DNA from: an uncultured Methanobrevibacter sp.
GTDB lineage: Archaea > Methanobacteriota > Methanobacteria > Methanobacteriales > Methanobacteriaceae
DNA length: 64,000 nt
Direction of reading: 5' to 3'
NCBI RefSeq assembly: GCF_902784195.1
Contig: NZ_CACZTX010000001.1
Coordinates: forward strand, 310,001-374,000
Positions 19,366-28,871 of this stretch are shown in pieces. The translations under genes were made by a program, and so were the position numbers. The notes beneath the pieces are model-generated. The model was not told the DNA's origin, did not search any database, and saw nothing but the letters and a program-made list of their open reading frames with translations. How positions within the stretch are numbered: position 1 is the first letter of the stretch; the number at the start of each line of letters is the position of its first letter.

Positions 19366-22101
19366 ATGATTATTATGACAAGTATGGCTAAAGACAAAGA
19401 CGAGATGGAAAATATCGACAAGTTTAAAAACGATATCCGTTTTAGAAAAAAAATTGAGCATGTCGAGACCATTCCTGCAAAAGAGGCTAGCTATAAAAAG
19501 GTGGATAAATTAGAGAAAAAGATATTATGCTACCTTGAGGAAAGGGAAATAAAGCTATATAAACACCAGGCTTTAGCTATTGAAAAATCCAGAGAGGATA
19601 AGAACATAATCATTACAACACCTACTGCAAGCGGAAAAACATTATCCTTCAATTTGCCAGTATTGGAAGAGCTCATTAAGGATAATGATGCTTGTGCATT
19701 ATACATTTATCCTGCAAAGGCATTGTCTTACGATCAATTGAAGGTTTTAAGGAAATTTGATGATGAATTGGACCTTGACATTCATCCAAATCCTTATGAT
19801 GGAGACACTCCAAAGGCAAAAAGGTATAAGATAAGACAAGAATCACGGGTCATTCTTACAAATCCCTATCAAATCCATTTGATCTTGCAATGGCATCATC
19901 AATGGGAACGCTTCTATTCAAATCTAAAGTATATTGTTATTGATGAAGCCCATTATTACAAAGGAATATTCGGTTCAAATGTTGCATTCCTAATCAGAAG
20001 ACTAAAGAGAATTGCCAATTTTTATGGTTCAAATCCTAAATTTATATTGTCTTCTGCAACACTTGCTAATCCTTTAGAGCTCGCAGAAAAGCTGACTGGA
20101 GAGGAATTTGAATTGATAGATGAAGACAGTTCACCAAGTGGTGAGAAAGACTTTATCCTATATAATCCATATAAGAAATTGCCAGTGCATTCTGATGATG
20201 AAAATCTCTCCATACACCAGGAAACTGAAAGGATTTTCCTTTATTTGCTACTCAAAGACATACAAACATTATGCTTCACATCAAGCAGAAAGATTGCAGA
20301 ATTAATTGCATTATGGACAAAAAGGGATATGGAGCATACTAAAAAACGCTATGTGGATAGGATTTCAGCTTATAGGGCAGGATATTTAGCAGAAGATAGA
20401 AGAGAAATAGAAGATGGCCTTAAATCAAGAAAATATTTGGGAGTCACTTCTACAAATGCACTTGAGTTAGGTATAGATGTAGGCAGCCTTGATGCTGTTA
20501 TCATTTCAGGATTCCCTGGCTCCATGATTTCAACATGGCAACAAGGAGGAAGATCGGGTAGAGGGAATCAAAAATCCCTTGTTATCTTGGTTGCTTTTGA
20601 AAACCAATTAGACCAATACTTTATGAAAAACCCTGAATTCTTCTTTGACAAACCTCATGAAAACGTTGTAATCGATTTAAATAATGAAAAGCTATTGAAT
20701 AATCATATTATCTGTGCTGCTAATGAATTGCCTCTTGCTCCAGAAGAGATTGAAGAGGTGTTTGATGTTGATGAAGATTTCATAGATAATATTGTTCAAA
20801 ATAGAGACTTGAGAAAGAGTGCTGGACTTTACATTTATCCATATGACGATAATCCTGCATTTGAATTTTCACTTGACCAGATTTCCAATGAAATATTCAG
20901 CGTAATGAATGGAAATAATCTGATTGAAAAGATTGAAAGGTCACAAATGTATAGGGAAGCTCATGAAGGAGCTATCTTAATCAATAAAGGCCAGACATAC
21001 ATTGTAACTGATGTTGACTTCAATACTCATATTATAGATGTGATTAAAAGGGATGTTAATGCACATACTATTGCACTTAAGAGAACTCAAACAAAAATCA
21101 TTAAAAAGATCAAAAAGGTTAAAATCGGAGATTTCACAGTTCATTATGGAGAGCTTGAAGTAGAGGAAGATTATTACAAATACAAAAGAATGGAGTTTTC
21201 AAAGACAATTGGAACATACATTCTAGACTTGCCTCCATTGAAATTCAAGACAAAAGGATTATGGTTTACCATACCAGACAGTGTCAAAGAGACATTGGAA
21301 GAGAGATTTAAAAATGAAAGTGAAGTCTTTGCAGGAGGTCTCCACGGTGCAGAACATGCTTTGATAGGACTGTTCCCACTTCATGTTATGTGTGATAGGT
21401 TTGATATTGGTGGGCTTTCTACCAATTATCATGAAGACACTCAAGAAGCTTCAATTTTCATTTATGATGCATACGAAGGAGGAATTGGTATTTGTGAAAA
21501 GGCTATTGATGTATTCAGCAAATTAACCAGTTCCACAAGGAATCTGCTTAAGACCTGTGAATGTGAAAACGGATGTCCTTCATGCATATACTCTCCCAAA
21601 TGCGGAAATGATAATAAGCCATTGCACAAGAAAGCAACTGAGTTTATTTTGGATTACATGTGGGAAGAGATGAATAAGTTATCTCCAGAGGAATTATCAG
21701 CATTGGAAAATCAGGATGTGGAAGATAATATATCATATAATGAAACATACTATAATCAAAAAGATAAAAGAAATGCCCATAATTATTATTCTAATGAATC
21801 ATTTGAAGAAGATATGCTTGAAAGTGAGGATAAAAGTGAGGATAATAAAGAGACTAACCCTTTAGATGAAGCATATGCGGATGCCCTTGAAGAGTTCAAT
21901 AAGGGAAACTATAGCATTGCTAAAGAAATATTAACCAATATCATAATCAAGGAAGATAGTGCTGATGCATATTATCTCATTGGAAAAATCCTTTATGAAC
22001 AAGATGATAAGTTAGGGGCGTTATCTTTTGTAAAAAAAGCCATTTCAATTGACCCTGGACATGAAGACGCTAATGAATTCTTGCTTAAATTGAAACATTA
22101 A
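19366..22101 (+). CDS. DEAD/DEAH-box helicase, MrfA/YprA (DUF1998) type, with C-terminal TPR
   Basis: The 911-residue superfamily 2 helicase has TPTASGKTLSF near residue 85, VIDEAHYYKG near 190, SSATLANP, a helicase C domain with STNALELGIDVG and QQGGRSGRG, and then a DUF1998-type region. The latter contains a cysteine cluster (C731, C733, C737, C740, C746; CENGCPSC). This is the architecture of Bacillus MrfA (YprA), which works with exonuclease MrfB in repair of mitomycin damage. Residues about 836-911 form two tetratricopeptide-type repeats, an addition to the core. The first ATG (19366) has no clear ribosome-binding site; ATGs at 19375 and 19384 are alternatives. An MrfB-like nuclease is encoded just downstream. 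Confidence 0.9.
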   Translation: MIIMTSMAKDKDEMENIDKFKNDIRFRKKIEHVETIPAKEASYKKVDKLEKKILCYLEEREIKLYKHQALAIEKSREDKNIIITTPTASGKTLSFNLPVLEELIKDNDACALYIYPAKALSYDQLKVLRKFDDELDLDIHPNPYDGDTPKAKRYKIRQESRVILTNPYQIHLILQWHHQWERFYSNLKYIVIDEAHYYKGIFGSNVAFLIRRLKRIANFYGSNPKFILSSATLANPLELAEKLTGEEFELIDEDSSPSGEKDFILYNPYKKLPVHSDDENLSIHQETERIFLYLLLKDIQTLCFTSSRKIAELIALWTKRDMEHTKKRYVDRISAYRAGYLAEDRREIEDGLKSRKYLGVTSTNALELGIDVGSLDAVIISGFPGSMISTWQQGGRSGRGNQKSLVILVAFENQLDQYFMKNPEFFFDKPHENVVIDLNNEKLLNNHIICAANELPLAPEEIEEVFDVDEDFIDNIVQNRDLRKSAGLYIYPYDDNPAFEFSLDQISNEIFSVMNGNNLIEKIERSQMYREAHEGAILINKGQTYIVTDVDFNTHIIDVIKRDVNAHTIALKRTQTKIIKKIKKVKIGDFTVHYGELEVEEDYYKYKRMEFSKTIGTYILDLPPLKFKTKGLWFTIPDSVKETLEERFKNESEVFAGGLHGAEHALIGLFPLHVMCDRFDIGGLSTNYHEDTQEASIFIYDAYEGGIGICEKAIDVFSKLTSSTRNLLKTCECENGCPSCIYSPKCGNDNKPLHKKATEFILDYMWEEMNKLSPEELSALENQDVEDNISYNETYYNQKDKRNAHNYYSNESFEEDMLESEDKSEDNKETNPLDEAYADALEEFNKGNYSIAKEILTNIIIKEDSADAYYLIGKILYEQDDKLGALSFVKKAISIDPGHEDANEFLLKLKH

Positions 22102-22162
22102 AATTGAAATAGATAATATATTTATCATAAAAATAAATAATTATATGTAAAAAGGTGATATT

Positions 22163-22462
22163 ATGGAAATCACTGATGAAAATAAGAATGAAATAAAAGA
22201 CCAAATCAATATAGACATCAACAATATCCTTGAAAAACATGAACTGCCTTACAGAATGGATGGGCTTTCCGTTATGAAAACATCTAAAGGTACCAGTTTT
22301 TTAGGAAATGTAAGGGTTCATGATCCAAACAAAGTCAAGGCAGTCAGAGCTGAGATTGAATCCTACTTGGATAAGTTTGGAAAAGTTGTAATCAATTCAA
22401 GAGATGTTGTTCCTTGCTGTGAATTGCCATATACTTACATTACATTTCATATAAATTTCTAA
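22163..22462 (+). CDS. Small conserved-looking protein between MrfA- and MrfB-like genes
   Basis: The 99-residue protein is mixed alpha/beta, soluble and slightly acidic, with a CC pair near the C-terminus (VPCCELPYTY). GGTGAT three bases before ATG 22163 strongly supports translation. It sits 61 bases after the helicase gene and only 7 bases before the exonuclease gene, so the three are almost certainly one operon. I do not recognise the family. By context it may be an accessory subunit or adaptor of the helicase-nuclease pair. Confidence 0.7.
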   Translation: MEITDENKNEIKDQINIDINNILEKHELPYRMDGLSVMKTSKGTSFLGNVRVHDPNKVKAVRAEIESYLDKFGKVVINSRDVVPCCELPYTYITFHINF

Positions 22463-22469
22463 AGATACT

Positions 22470-23525
22470 ATGACATCACGTAGAGAAGAGCATGAACCAT
22501 ATCTTGAAAAGATCCTTTCAAATTCATTATCTTCTGCAAATCCATCTAAAGAAGCTTATGAAAGAGGTAGATTGGACTCTCTCACTTATTTTAACAATCT
22601 TAAATTCGGATTGATGCATAAATACAAAGATTGGAATTTCTTGGATATTGAAGGAAGCAAAGTCATTGAAAACATCTATGGAGAGACATTGAAAATCACC
22701 AGAAAAGAAAAAATAGACTTTTCCTTAGAAAGCAAGAACAAATCAATCAAAGATGACTTAGCCTCAAACTTAAAGCTAATGCCTGGAATAGGATTTCAGA
22801 CAGAAATGAAACTTAAGGAAGAGGGATACAATACATTTTATGATTTGTTAAACCATCCCAATTATGCAAAGAAAGCAGAACGATTAATAGAAAAAATAGA
22901 AAAGGAATGTTTCATAAAGGAATTTAATCTACTTAAAAGCTTAAATAAATATCCTAATTCTAGAAACAGCACAATTAAGGCTTTAAGTTCTCTCGATCCA
23001 TTCAATCTCAAGTTTATGGATATTGAAACTCTCGGATTGTCAAATGCAGCAATAATTTTAATTGGAATTGCTGAGATAAAAGGGAATTATATTGAATCCA
23101 ATCAATATTTGCTTAGGAATAAGGAAGAGGAACCTGCACTTATTGAAAGCTACCTTTCCCATATTGATGAAGCAAGCGTTCATGTAACTTATAACGGCGC
23201 CCAATTCGATATTCCTTTCATTAAGAACAGAGCAAGATTATATAGAATGAATTGCAATCTTGATCAAACTCATTTTGACTTAATATATCCTGCCCGTAAT
23301 TTATGGAAAGACAAGCTCCCAAACTGTAAATTAACAACCATTGAAGAGCATTTATTCGGTATCAAAAGGGATGATGATGTGCCTGGAGCTTATATTCCAG
23401 ATTACTATAGAACCTATTTAACAACAAAGAATATAGGTCCTTTAATCCCTATAATAGAGCATAACCGTATGGATATCGTTTCACTTGCCCATTTCCTCAT
23501 GAGAATATATGAAGAGTCATTCTAA
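22470..23525 (+). CDS. RNase H-like (DnaQ/YprB, MrfB-type) exonuclease
   Basis: The 351-residue protein has an N-terminal helix-hairpin-helix (LKLMPGIGFQTEMKLKEEG, about residues 107-125) and a C-terminal RNase_H_2/YprB exonuclease domain. DEDD residues are visible: FMDIETLGL (D184, E186), VTYNGAQFDIPF, HFDLIYPAR and HNRMDIVSLAHFL. It should be a metal-dependent 3'-5' exonuclease. Bacillus MrfB (YprB) partners with the helicase MrfA, and this operon repeats that pairing. As I recall it, the Bacillus protein carries a C-terminal TPR; here the protein ends directly after the nuclease domain and a TPR is on the helicase instead. Confidence 0.88.
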   Translation: MTSRREEHEPYLEKILSNSLSSANPSKEAYERGRLDSLTYFNNLKFGLMHKYKDWNFLDIEGSKVIENIYGETLKITRKEKIDFSLESKNKSIKDDLASNLKLMPGIGFQTEMKLKEEGYNTFYDLLNHPNYAKKAERLIEKIEKECFIKEFNLLKSLNKYPNSRNSTIKALSSLDPFNLKFMDIETLGLSNAAIILIGIAEIKGNYIESNQYLLRNKEEEPALIESYLSHIDEASVHVTYNGAQFDIPFIKNRARLYRMNCNLDQTHFDLIYPARNLWKDKLPNCKLTTIEEHLFGIKRDDDVPGAYIPDYYRTYLTTKNIGPLIPIIEHNRMDIVSLAHFLMRIYEESF

Positions 23526-24122
23526 TTTTTTAATAATCCTCTTTTTCCCTTTTTTTATAAAATATAATTTATCCATTTCTAAATTCTAATTGAGTAATAA
23601 ATTTTTTTTAAATTGTATTAAAGTTATTTAAACATTAATTAACTTAAAAATATTGCCTTAATGAGAATAATAATTAATATTTGTTTCTAGATATCAAAAT
23701 GAATAGATAAAATTAGATTAAATAAACATTACATTTATAAATAATGAATTATAAAAAATAAATTGAAGATAACCTTTAAGGTAAGACTCTAACTAAGTTA
23801 AAGAATAAAAATTAAGTTATTTTTAAAAAAAATGATTATCCCATATAAAAAAACTAAAAATACTTAATTTTTATCTTTCTTTTTAACTGTTTTTAGATTT
23901 GATTCATATTTTCATTTTTAGATTATATCCTATTTTTCAAATAAACTTTACTTATTAACTAATCAATAATGAATATCTAACCATCATGCATTTTTTTAAT
24001 AAAAATTTTTAATTAAGTTGATTTTTATATAAAATTTTTAATATTAAGAAAACAATATAGAATATAAGAATTGAACAAATAAAAAAAAATAAAATTAACT
24101 AAAAATAAAAAGGAAGGATAAA
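23526..24122. other. AT-rich spacer, no feature recognised
   Basis: 597 bases without an open frame of note. I see no tRNA, hairpin or repeat structure. The right end holds the promoter of the TIR-like gene (TATA-like TTTTTATATAAAA near 24025) and its ribosome-binding site (GGAAGGA, 24111-24117). The length is unusual for this window, so a small RNA cannot be excluded. Confidence 0.35.
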
Positions 24123-24542
24123 ATGTTTGAAGAAGAACAAGACAATAAAATCTATAATCTCATCATAACACGTGGAATTGATCAGGAAAATGAATATGGA
24201 CAATTTACAGAGAAACTATACTCTAAACCTGACTTCCTATGGACAGAATCAATGGCAAAGGATTATGCTCCATTTGGTGAAAGCTTCTTTAAGAAAGTAG
24301 ATGTTATTGTTGTTTTATCCGGAATTTACAATTATAATCAGATGTATATCGACATTTTAATTGAAAAGGCAGAAGAATTTAACATTCCTATACTTTTAGT
24401 GCGTCCGTATGGTATGGAAATAGTTCCAGAAGAGCTTGAGAAAAAAGCAAAGGCAGTGGTTGGATGGAATGCAAACTGCATTGTAGATGACATAAGATCA
24501 ATTGTCAGTGGAGATTATGACGAATTTTGTGATGATTTTTAA
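24123..24542 (+). CDS. TIR-like (MTH538/ThsB-type) protein
   Basis: The 139-residue protein matches the MTH538 TIR-like family to which the Thoeris sensor ThsB belongs. Visible signs are a first strand NLIITRGI, FLWTESM, VDVIVVLSGIYN, the helix IDILIEKAEEFNIPILLVRPYG and the diagnostic C-terminal VVGWNANCIVDDIRSIV. ThsB proteins convert NAD-derived substrate into a signal that activates ThsA. No ThsA (SIR2/SLOG or membrane effector) gene is adjacent, so this is an orphan. Its ribosome-binding site is strong. It is convergent with rad50 and follows the MrfAB-like operon after about 600 bases. Identification is by motif resemblance. Confidence 0.75.
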   Translation: MFEEEQDNKIYNLIITRGIDQENEYGQFTEKLYSKPDFLWTESMAKDYAPFGESFFKKVDVIVVLSGIYNYNQMYIDILIEKAEEFNIPILLVRPYGMEIVPEELEKKAKAVVGWNANCIVDDIRSIVSGDYDEFCDDF

Positions 24543-24635
24543 TTAAATCAATTCCTTCTTTTTTTAAATATTAATAAAATCAGCTTTTTTTAAAGTAAAA
24601 TAAACACAATATCAAATAAAAAAAAAAAAAAATAG

Positions 24636-24662
24636 GATAAGTAAATGAATAGATTACTTATC
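24636..24662 (-). terminator. Hairpin and U-run terminator of the nurA-herA-mre11-rad50 operon
   Basis: A perfect 9-base stem (GATAAGTAA with TTACTTATC, loop of 9) lies just beyond the rad50 stop. On the minus strand it is followed after a few bases by an uninterrupted run of 14 T (complement of 24618-24631), like a bacterial intrinsic terminator. Confidence 0.65.
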
Positions 24663-24671
24663 TAAAAATAT

Positions 24672-27446
24672 TTAGCTATTGATTTCAACATTGGAAATGC
24701 CATCTTCTTTTATTACTCTAATCAATGTATCGGCAGCATTTTCCAATTCATCATCATGAGTAACTATTAGCATTTGAGGAATTACAGACATACTACGCAG
24801 TACACTAATCAATTCTTGTCTACGATAACTGTCTAAATGAATTGTTGGCTCATCCAAAAGGATTGTTTCAATATTTCCTTTAGACATTGCCTGTGTGATT
24901 CCTAACCTTAATGCAAGAGCGATAGCAATTTTTTCACCACCACTAACCATATCTATGTTAGCTTCACCTTCAGGACCAAAAATGGAAATGTTATATTCAT
25001 TGTCCAGTATAAGGTCAGAGTAGTTGAAATTGAATTTTTCAAAGAATTCCCTTGTATACTTCTGAATCAATGGTCTTGACTGGCTTCTTAAGTCGCCTTG
25101 AATACCATCCTTACCATATAATGTTCTTAATTCCTCAAGCAATGAATAATATTCCTTAATTGCAATGTACTCTTCCTTATTCTTTCTATTATTTTCAATG
25201 GTCTTTTCTATTGTACCTATTGTAGTATCATATATAGTTATATTATTATCATTAACTGCAATAAGTTGAGATAATTTATTGAATTTTTCATTCAATCTTT
25301 CAATTAAAAAGCTCATGTAATTATAGTTCTCTTCATTGTAAGGAGAAGTCTCAATTGCTTTATTAATCTCTTTTATCTCATTTTCCTTGGATTCAATATC
25401 TTTCTCATTGACTTTAATCTTTTCTTCATATTCCTCTTTACCCTTAATGGATCCAAGCAAAACATGATATTTGCTGTCTTTTTTAGTCAAGTCATCAATT
25501 AATTCATCCAGTGTTTCTTCAGTGATTTCCAATGAGAGCATTGAATCTGAGGCAATGAATGCTTTTAGCTTTTCACTTTCACTATTGATTTTCCCTGCAA
25601 TGGTGTATAATTCATCCCTGATTTTAGATTCATCTGGAGCTGATTTAAGAAGAGTAGTTGCTTCCAAGTACTTCTTGTTATGGGATTCAAGCTCTTTGAA
25701 CTCATTGTTTTTGGATTCAATAATCTTATCCAATTCCTCAAGCTCTTTGATCTTGTCCTGAAGTTCATTTATTTTAGTGTTTACAGACTCCAAGCTAAGA
25801 TTGAATTTATCCAAATCACCAACAATATGCTTATTCTGATAAATCTTTGTTTTAATTGAGTCAAGCTTCAATAAATTAGCATCTTTTAATGATTTCTCAT
25901 TATTTAATTTAACAAGTATTTCATTATTTTCATTTATCTTCTTGGAATCATTGGATATAGTTTCCTCATACATATCAATCAGTTCATTCTTCTTATCTTC
26001 ACTGATATCTGACTGACAGATAGGGCATTTATTTTCAACCTTTTGAATATCAGACAATGGTTTGTCAAATGATTTTATCTCTTGCTTTAAAGTAATGATT
26101 TGATTATTCAACTCATTTATCTCAGAATCAATACCTTCAATTTCAGTTCTGAGAGTGGTTCTTTTAGCCTCAACAATGCTGTCTAAATTAGTTAAGTCAT
26201 CATTGCTTTTTATTGGAGCTATATTTTCATCAAAGAGTGCTAAAACGGAAATTGAATCATTAGAGAACTCTTCTAAAACTTTATTGTTATCTTCAATATC
26301 CTTGATTAAGGTTTTTCTCTCATTTTCCAATTCATTTATGCGTTTTAACTCAGCAGATAATTCTGCTTTCTTATTGTTCAATGCTTTGATTTCACCATCC
26401 AATCCAATGAACTTTTCATGATTTTCCTTTTCAGCATCAATAGTTGATTTGTATCCTTCAATTTGAACTAATTTCTGCTTATTGTCCTTTTCATCATCCT
26501 TAAATTTGTTTAAGTTGTTTAAAGACTCTTTAAAGTCCTTATAGATAGGAAGCTTTTCAGTGGAAGGCTTCAAGAGATTCATTTCCTTTTCATTTCTTTG
26601 GATCTCATCATATTTTTCTATTAATTCTGCTTTTCTTTTCTTCATTCCTTCTAAATTAGTATTTTCATGAACAAGTTTTAATTGAAGAGCTTCAAATTCT
26701 GATTTTTGCTTGTCCAATTCTTCTTTTTCCTTATTTTTATCCTTAATATCCTTATCGAGAGCTTCATAGTCAGCTTTTAGAGCTTTATTTTTTTCAGATA
26801 ATTCAAATTGCTCTTGTTTAGCTTTTTTAAGCTCAAAATTAAGTTCTGATTCGCTCTGAATCCTATCTTTCAAGATAGCTTTTCTAGTCTTATAGTCTTC
26901 ACTGATCCTTGGAAGATTTTCATATGCCTTTTCCAGTTCTTCAAGCTTCAATAACTTACCGATAAGCTTTTTACGAGTGGCAGGTGTCTTGTCGATTAAA
27001 TCAGCTATTTCACCTTGCCTAATATGAATTGCATTCAGGAATGTTGAGGAGTCCATGCTTAAAATGATTTCTATCTCATTGTCAACAGCCTTGTTTCCAG
27101 AAGCAATTATCTCTTCATGGCCATTAGTAATCTTATATAATTCTGATGTGGATTTTGAGGATTTGGCTAAAGTAACACTTCTTTCCACTCTATATTCATG
27201 ATTGTTTGTATAAAAGGTTAATTTAACCATCATTTCTATCTTATCGCCTATGTTCTTATTGGATCTGACTAAATCTGTGATGGTTTTAGCACTGTATACC
27301 TTAAACAATGCAAATGTAATTGCTTCAAAAATTGAAGACTTTCCAGCCCCATTTTCTCCCACAATAAGGCTAATGCCTGGACTGAATTCCAATGTAGTGT
27401 TAGCGTGGGACTTAAAGTTTTTTAATTCTAGTTTTTTAAATATCAT
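24672..27446 (-). CDS. rad50: DNA double-strand break repair ATPase Rad50
   Basis: An SMC-like ATPase of about 924 residues. Walker A GENGAGKS is at residues 30-37, followed by long coiled coils with a zinc hook CPIC near residue 472. The C-terminal half ATPase has DMVSGGEKIAIALALRLG (signature) and ETILLDEPTIHLD (Walker B). It pairs with Mre11 to tether and process DNA ends. The frame opens with TTG at 27458, but GGGTGAT sits three bases before the second ATG (27446), the spacing used throughout this genome, so I choose 27446. The stop of mre11 is 12 bases upstream; the genes are translationally coupled. Confidence 0.96.
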   Translation of the reverse strand: MIFKKLELKNFKSHANTTLEFSPGISLIVGENGAGKSSIFEAITFALFKVYSAKTITDLVRSNKNIGDKIEMMVKLTFYTNNHEYRVERSVTLAKSSKSTSELYKITNGHEEIIASGNKAVDNEIEIILSMDSSTFLNAIHIRQGEIADLIDKTPATRKKLIGKLLKLEELEKAYENLPRISEDYKTRKAILKDRIQSESELNFELKKAKQEQFELSEKNKALKADYEALDKDIKDKNKEKEELDKQKSEFEALQLKLVHENTNLEGMKKRKAELIEKYDEIQRNEKEMNLLKPSTEKLPIYKDFKESLNNLNKFKDDEKDNKQKLVQIEGYKSTIDAEKENHEKFIGLDGEIKALNNKKAELSAELKRINELENERKTLIKDIEDNNKVLEEFSNDSISVLALFDENIAPIKSNDDLTNLDSIVEAKRTTLRTEIEGIDSEINELNNQIITLKQEIKSFDKPLSDIQKVENKCPICQSDISEDKKNELIDMYEETISNDSKKINENNEILVKLNNEKSLKDANLLKLDSIKTKIYQNKHIVGDLDKFNLSLESVNTKINELQDKIKELEELDKIIESKNNEFKELESHNKKYLEATTLLKSAPDESKIRDELYTIAGKINSESEKLKAFIASDSMLSLEITEETLDELIDDLTKKDSKYHVLLGSIKGKEEYEEKIKVNEKDIESKENEIKEINKAIETSPYNEENYNYMSFLIERLNEKFNKLSQLIAVNDNNITIYDTTIGTIEKTIENNRKNKEEYIAIKEYYSLLEELRTLYGKDGIQGDLRSQSRPLIQKYTREFFEKFNFNYSDLILDNEYNISIFGPEGEANIDMVSGGEKIAIALALRLGITQAMSKGNIETILLDEPTIHLDSYRRQELISVLRSMSVIPQMLIVTHDDELENAADTLIRVIKEDGISNVEINS

Positions 27447-27458
27447 CATATCACCCAA

Positions 27459-28751
27459 TTAAAAATCATCAAAACTCATTTGCTTGGAATTTGACTTTTC
27501 TTCAACGGTTGCATCTTTGGAATTGTCCATATTCCTATCCAAATAATCATCTAAACTATCTGACTCGGAATTTCCTAAGTCCTTGCCATTCATCTCCTCA
27601 TCATTGAAGTAATAGTCTTTGTAAAACCTATCAGAAATCATTTGAGCATCATCTATTCTGCCTACAGATAAATTATCCAATAAATCTACAGATAATCTAT
27701 TCACTTCTTCCCTACCGTATTTCTCATTGACTTTTAGATGCAATAATGACCTTGGATCCAATGTCTTATCAAGGTCAATTTCAATTTCATCAATTAGAAG
27801 CTTATCTGGCTTAAATGTTGGTCTAAGATTCAAGACATGCTCTCCTATTGTATTCTTAATTGCCTCATAAACATCAGCGCTTTCAAAATCTCCACCAACA
27901 ACACTTAAATCTATCATAGGCTTATTATCTAAAGATAGAATCTCTTCTTTTAATTCATGAATCTTCTCATCAAACTTATTATAATCGATAATTTCCTTAT
28001 AGAACTTTCTTGGGAGATCTATTTTAACTCTTTCTACTTGTGGAGTATCATAACTTAAATCAACTACGACGAATCCTTTACCAAACTCCCTATAATTATT
28101 ATTGGATTCGGAATTTCTCCATATTTCCATAGATCCTGGATAAACCAGTTTTCCTTTACCGAAATCCTCTTCAACATAATTGTGTACATGACCCATAGCA
28201 TAATAGTCAAAATTCTCTGGCATTTGGGACAATTCAATTTCATATGTGTCCTCATGCATCCATTTATCAATTCCTTGGTGAGATACCAATATTGATTTAA
28301 GGTATTTATCTGCAATTCTTGACAATTGGTCATACCTCTCTTTCAATGCCCGTCCCTGTGAGCTTGGCATATAAGGAATACCACAGATTAAAACTGCCCC
28401 TTCATTATAAAGAGGATTATCAGGACTGATTAAATTAAGTCCTATATCCTTAAATAAGACCTGTGGAGGCAAAGCGTCTTTTCTTAAAATTGAATCATGG
28501 TTTCCAGCTATTGCATAAATAGGTATTTTTGCTTCTTTCAATCTAAGCAAAGCCTTTTGAAATGCTAGCAATGCTTCTGTTGAAGGGCGATTGTTATCGA
28601 ATAAGTCTCCACTGTGAATTACAAAATCCACATCCATTTCAATTATCTTATCAATGTTTCTAGCAAATACATCATAAAAGTCCTGTTCACGTTCCAAAAT
28701 ACCAAATTGCCTATACCCTAAATGACTATCAGACAAATGTGCAAATCTCAT
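27459..28751 (-). CDS. mre11: DNA double-strand break repair nuclease Mre11
   Basis: A 430-residue calcineurin-like phosphoesterase with all metal motifs: HLSDSHLGYRQ (D8, H10), VIHSGDLFDNNRP, AIAGNHDS, LVSHQGIDKW and YAMGHVHNY. The C-terminal capping and Rad50-binding region ends in a Ser/Asp-rich tail (residues about 385-430). With Rad50 it trims and opens DNA ends, feeding HerA-NurA resection. GGGTGAT precedes the ATG by three bases. It is third in the operon nurA-herA-mre11-rad50. Confidence 0.97.
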   Translation of the reverse strand: MRFAHLSDSHLGYRQFGILEREQDFYDVFARNIDKIIEMDVDFVIHSGDLFDNNRPSTEALLAFQKALLRLKEAKIPIYAIAGNHDSILRKDALPPQVLFKDIGLNLISPDNPLYNEGAVLICGIPYMPSSQGRALKERYDQLSRIADKYLKSILVSHQGIDKWMHEDTYEIELSQMPENFDYYAMGHVHNYVEEDFGKGKLVYPGSMEIWRNSESNNNYREFGKGFVVVDLSYDTPQVERVKIDLPRKFYKEIIDYNKFDEKIHELKEEILSLDNKPMIDLSVVGGDFESADVYEAIKNTIGEHVLNLRPTFKPDKLLIDEIEIDLDKTLDPRSLLHLKVNEKYGREEVNRLSVDLLDNLSVGRIDDAQMISDRFYKDYYFNDEEMNGKDLGNSESDSLDDYLDRNMDNSKDATVEEKSNSKQMSFDDF

Positions 28752-28871
28752 ATATTATCACCCACTTATTTTTTTTAAATTTTTAAATCACTGTATAATT
28801 ATAATTTATTTTCTAATGGATACAAGAAATTGGATTAATAGTTTATAAATCTTTTTAAAATTTATAAATTA

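Noticed and set aside
23526-24122. Possible tRNA or small RNA gene in the long spacer
   Set aside because: No GC-rich cloverleaf, T-loop consensus or hairpin was visible; a small RNA cannot be excluded but is unsupported.
24123-24542. Complete Thoeris defence system
   Set aside because: Only the ThsB-like TIR component is present; no ThsA-type gene is adjacent on either side.
27447-27458. TTG or first ATG as the start of rad50
   Set aside because: GGTGAT with three-base spacing points to the second ATG at 27446, where the conserved MIFKKLELKNFKSH sequence begins.
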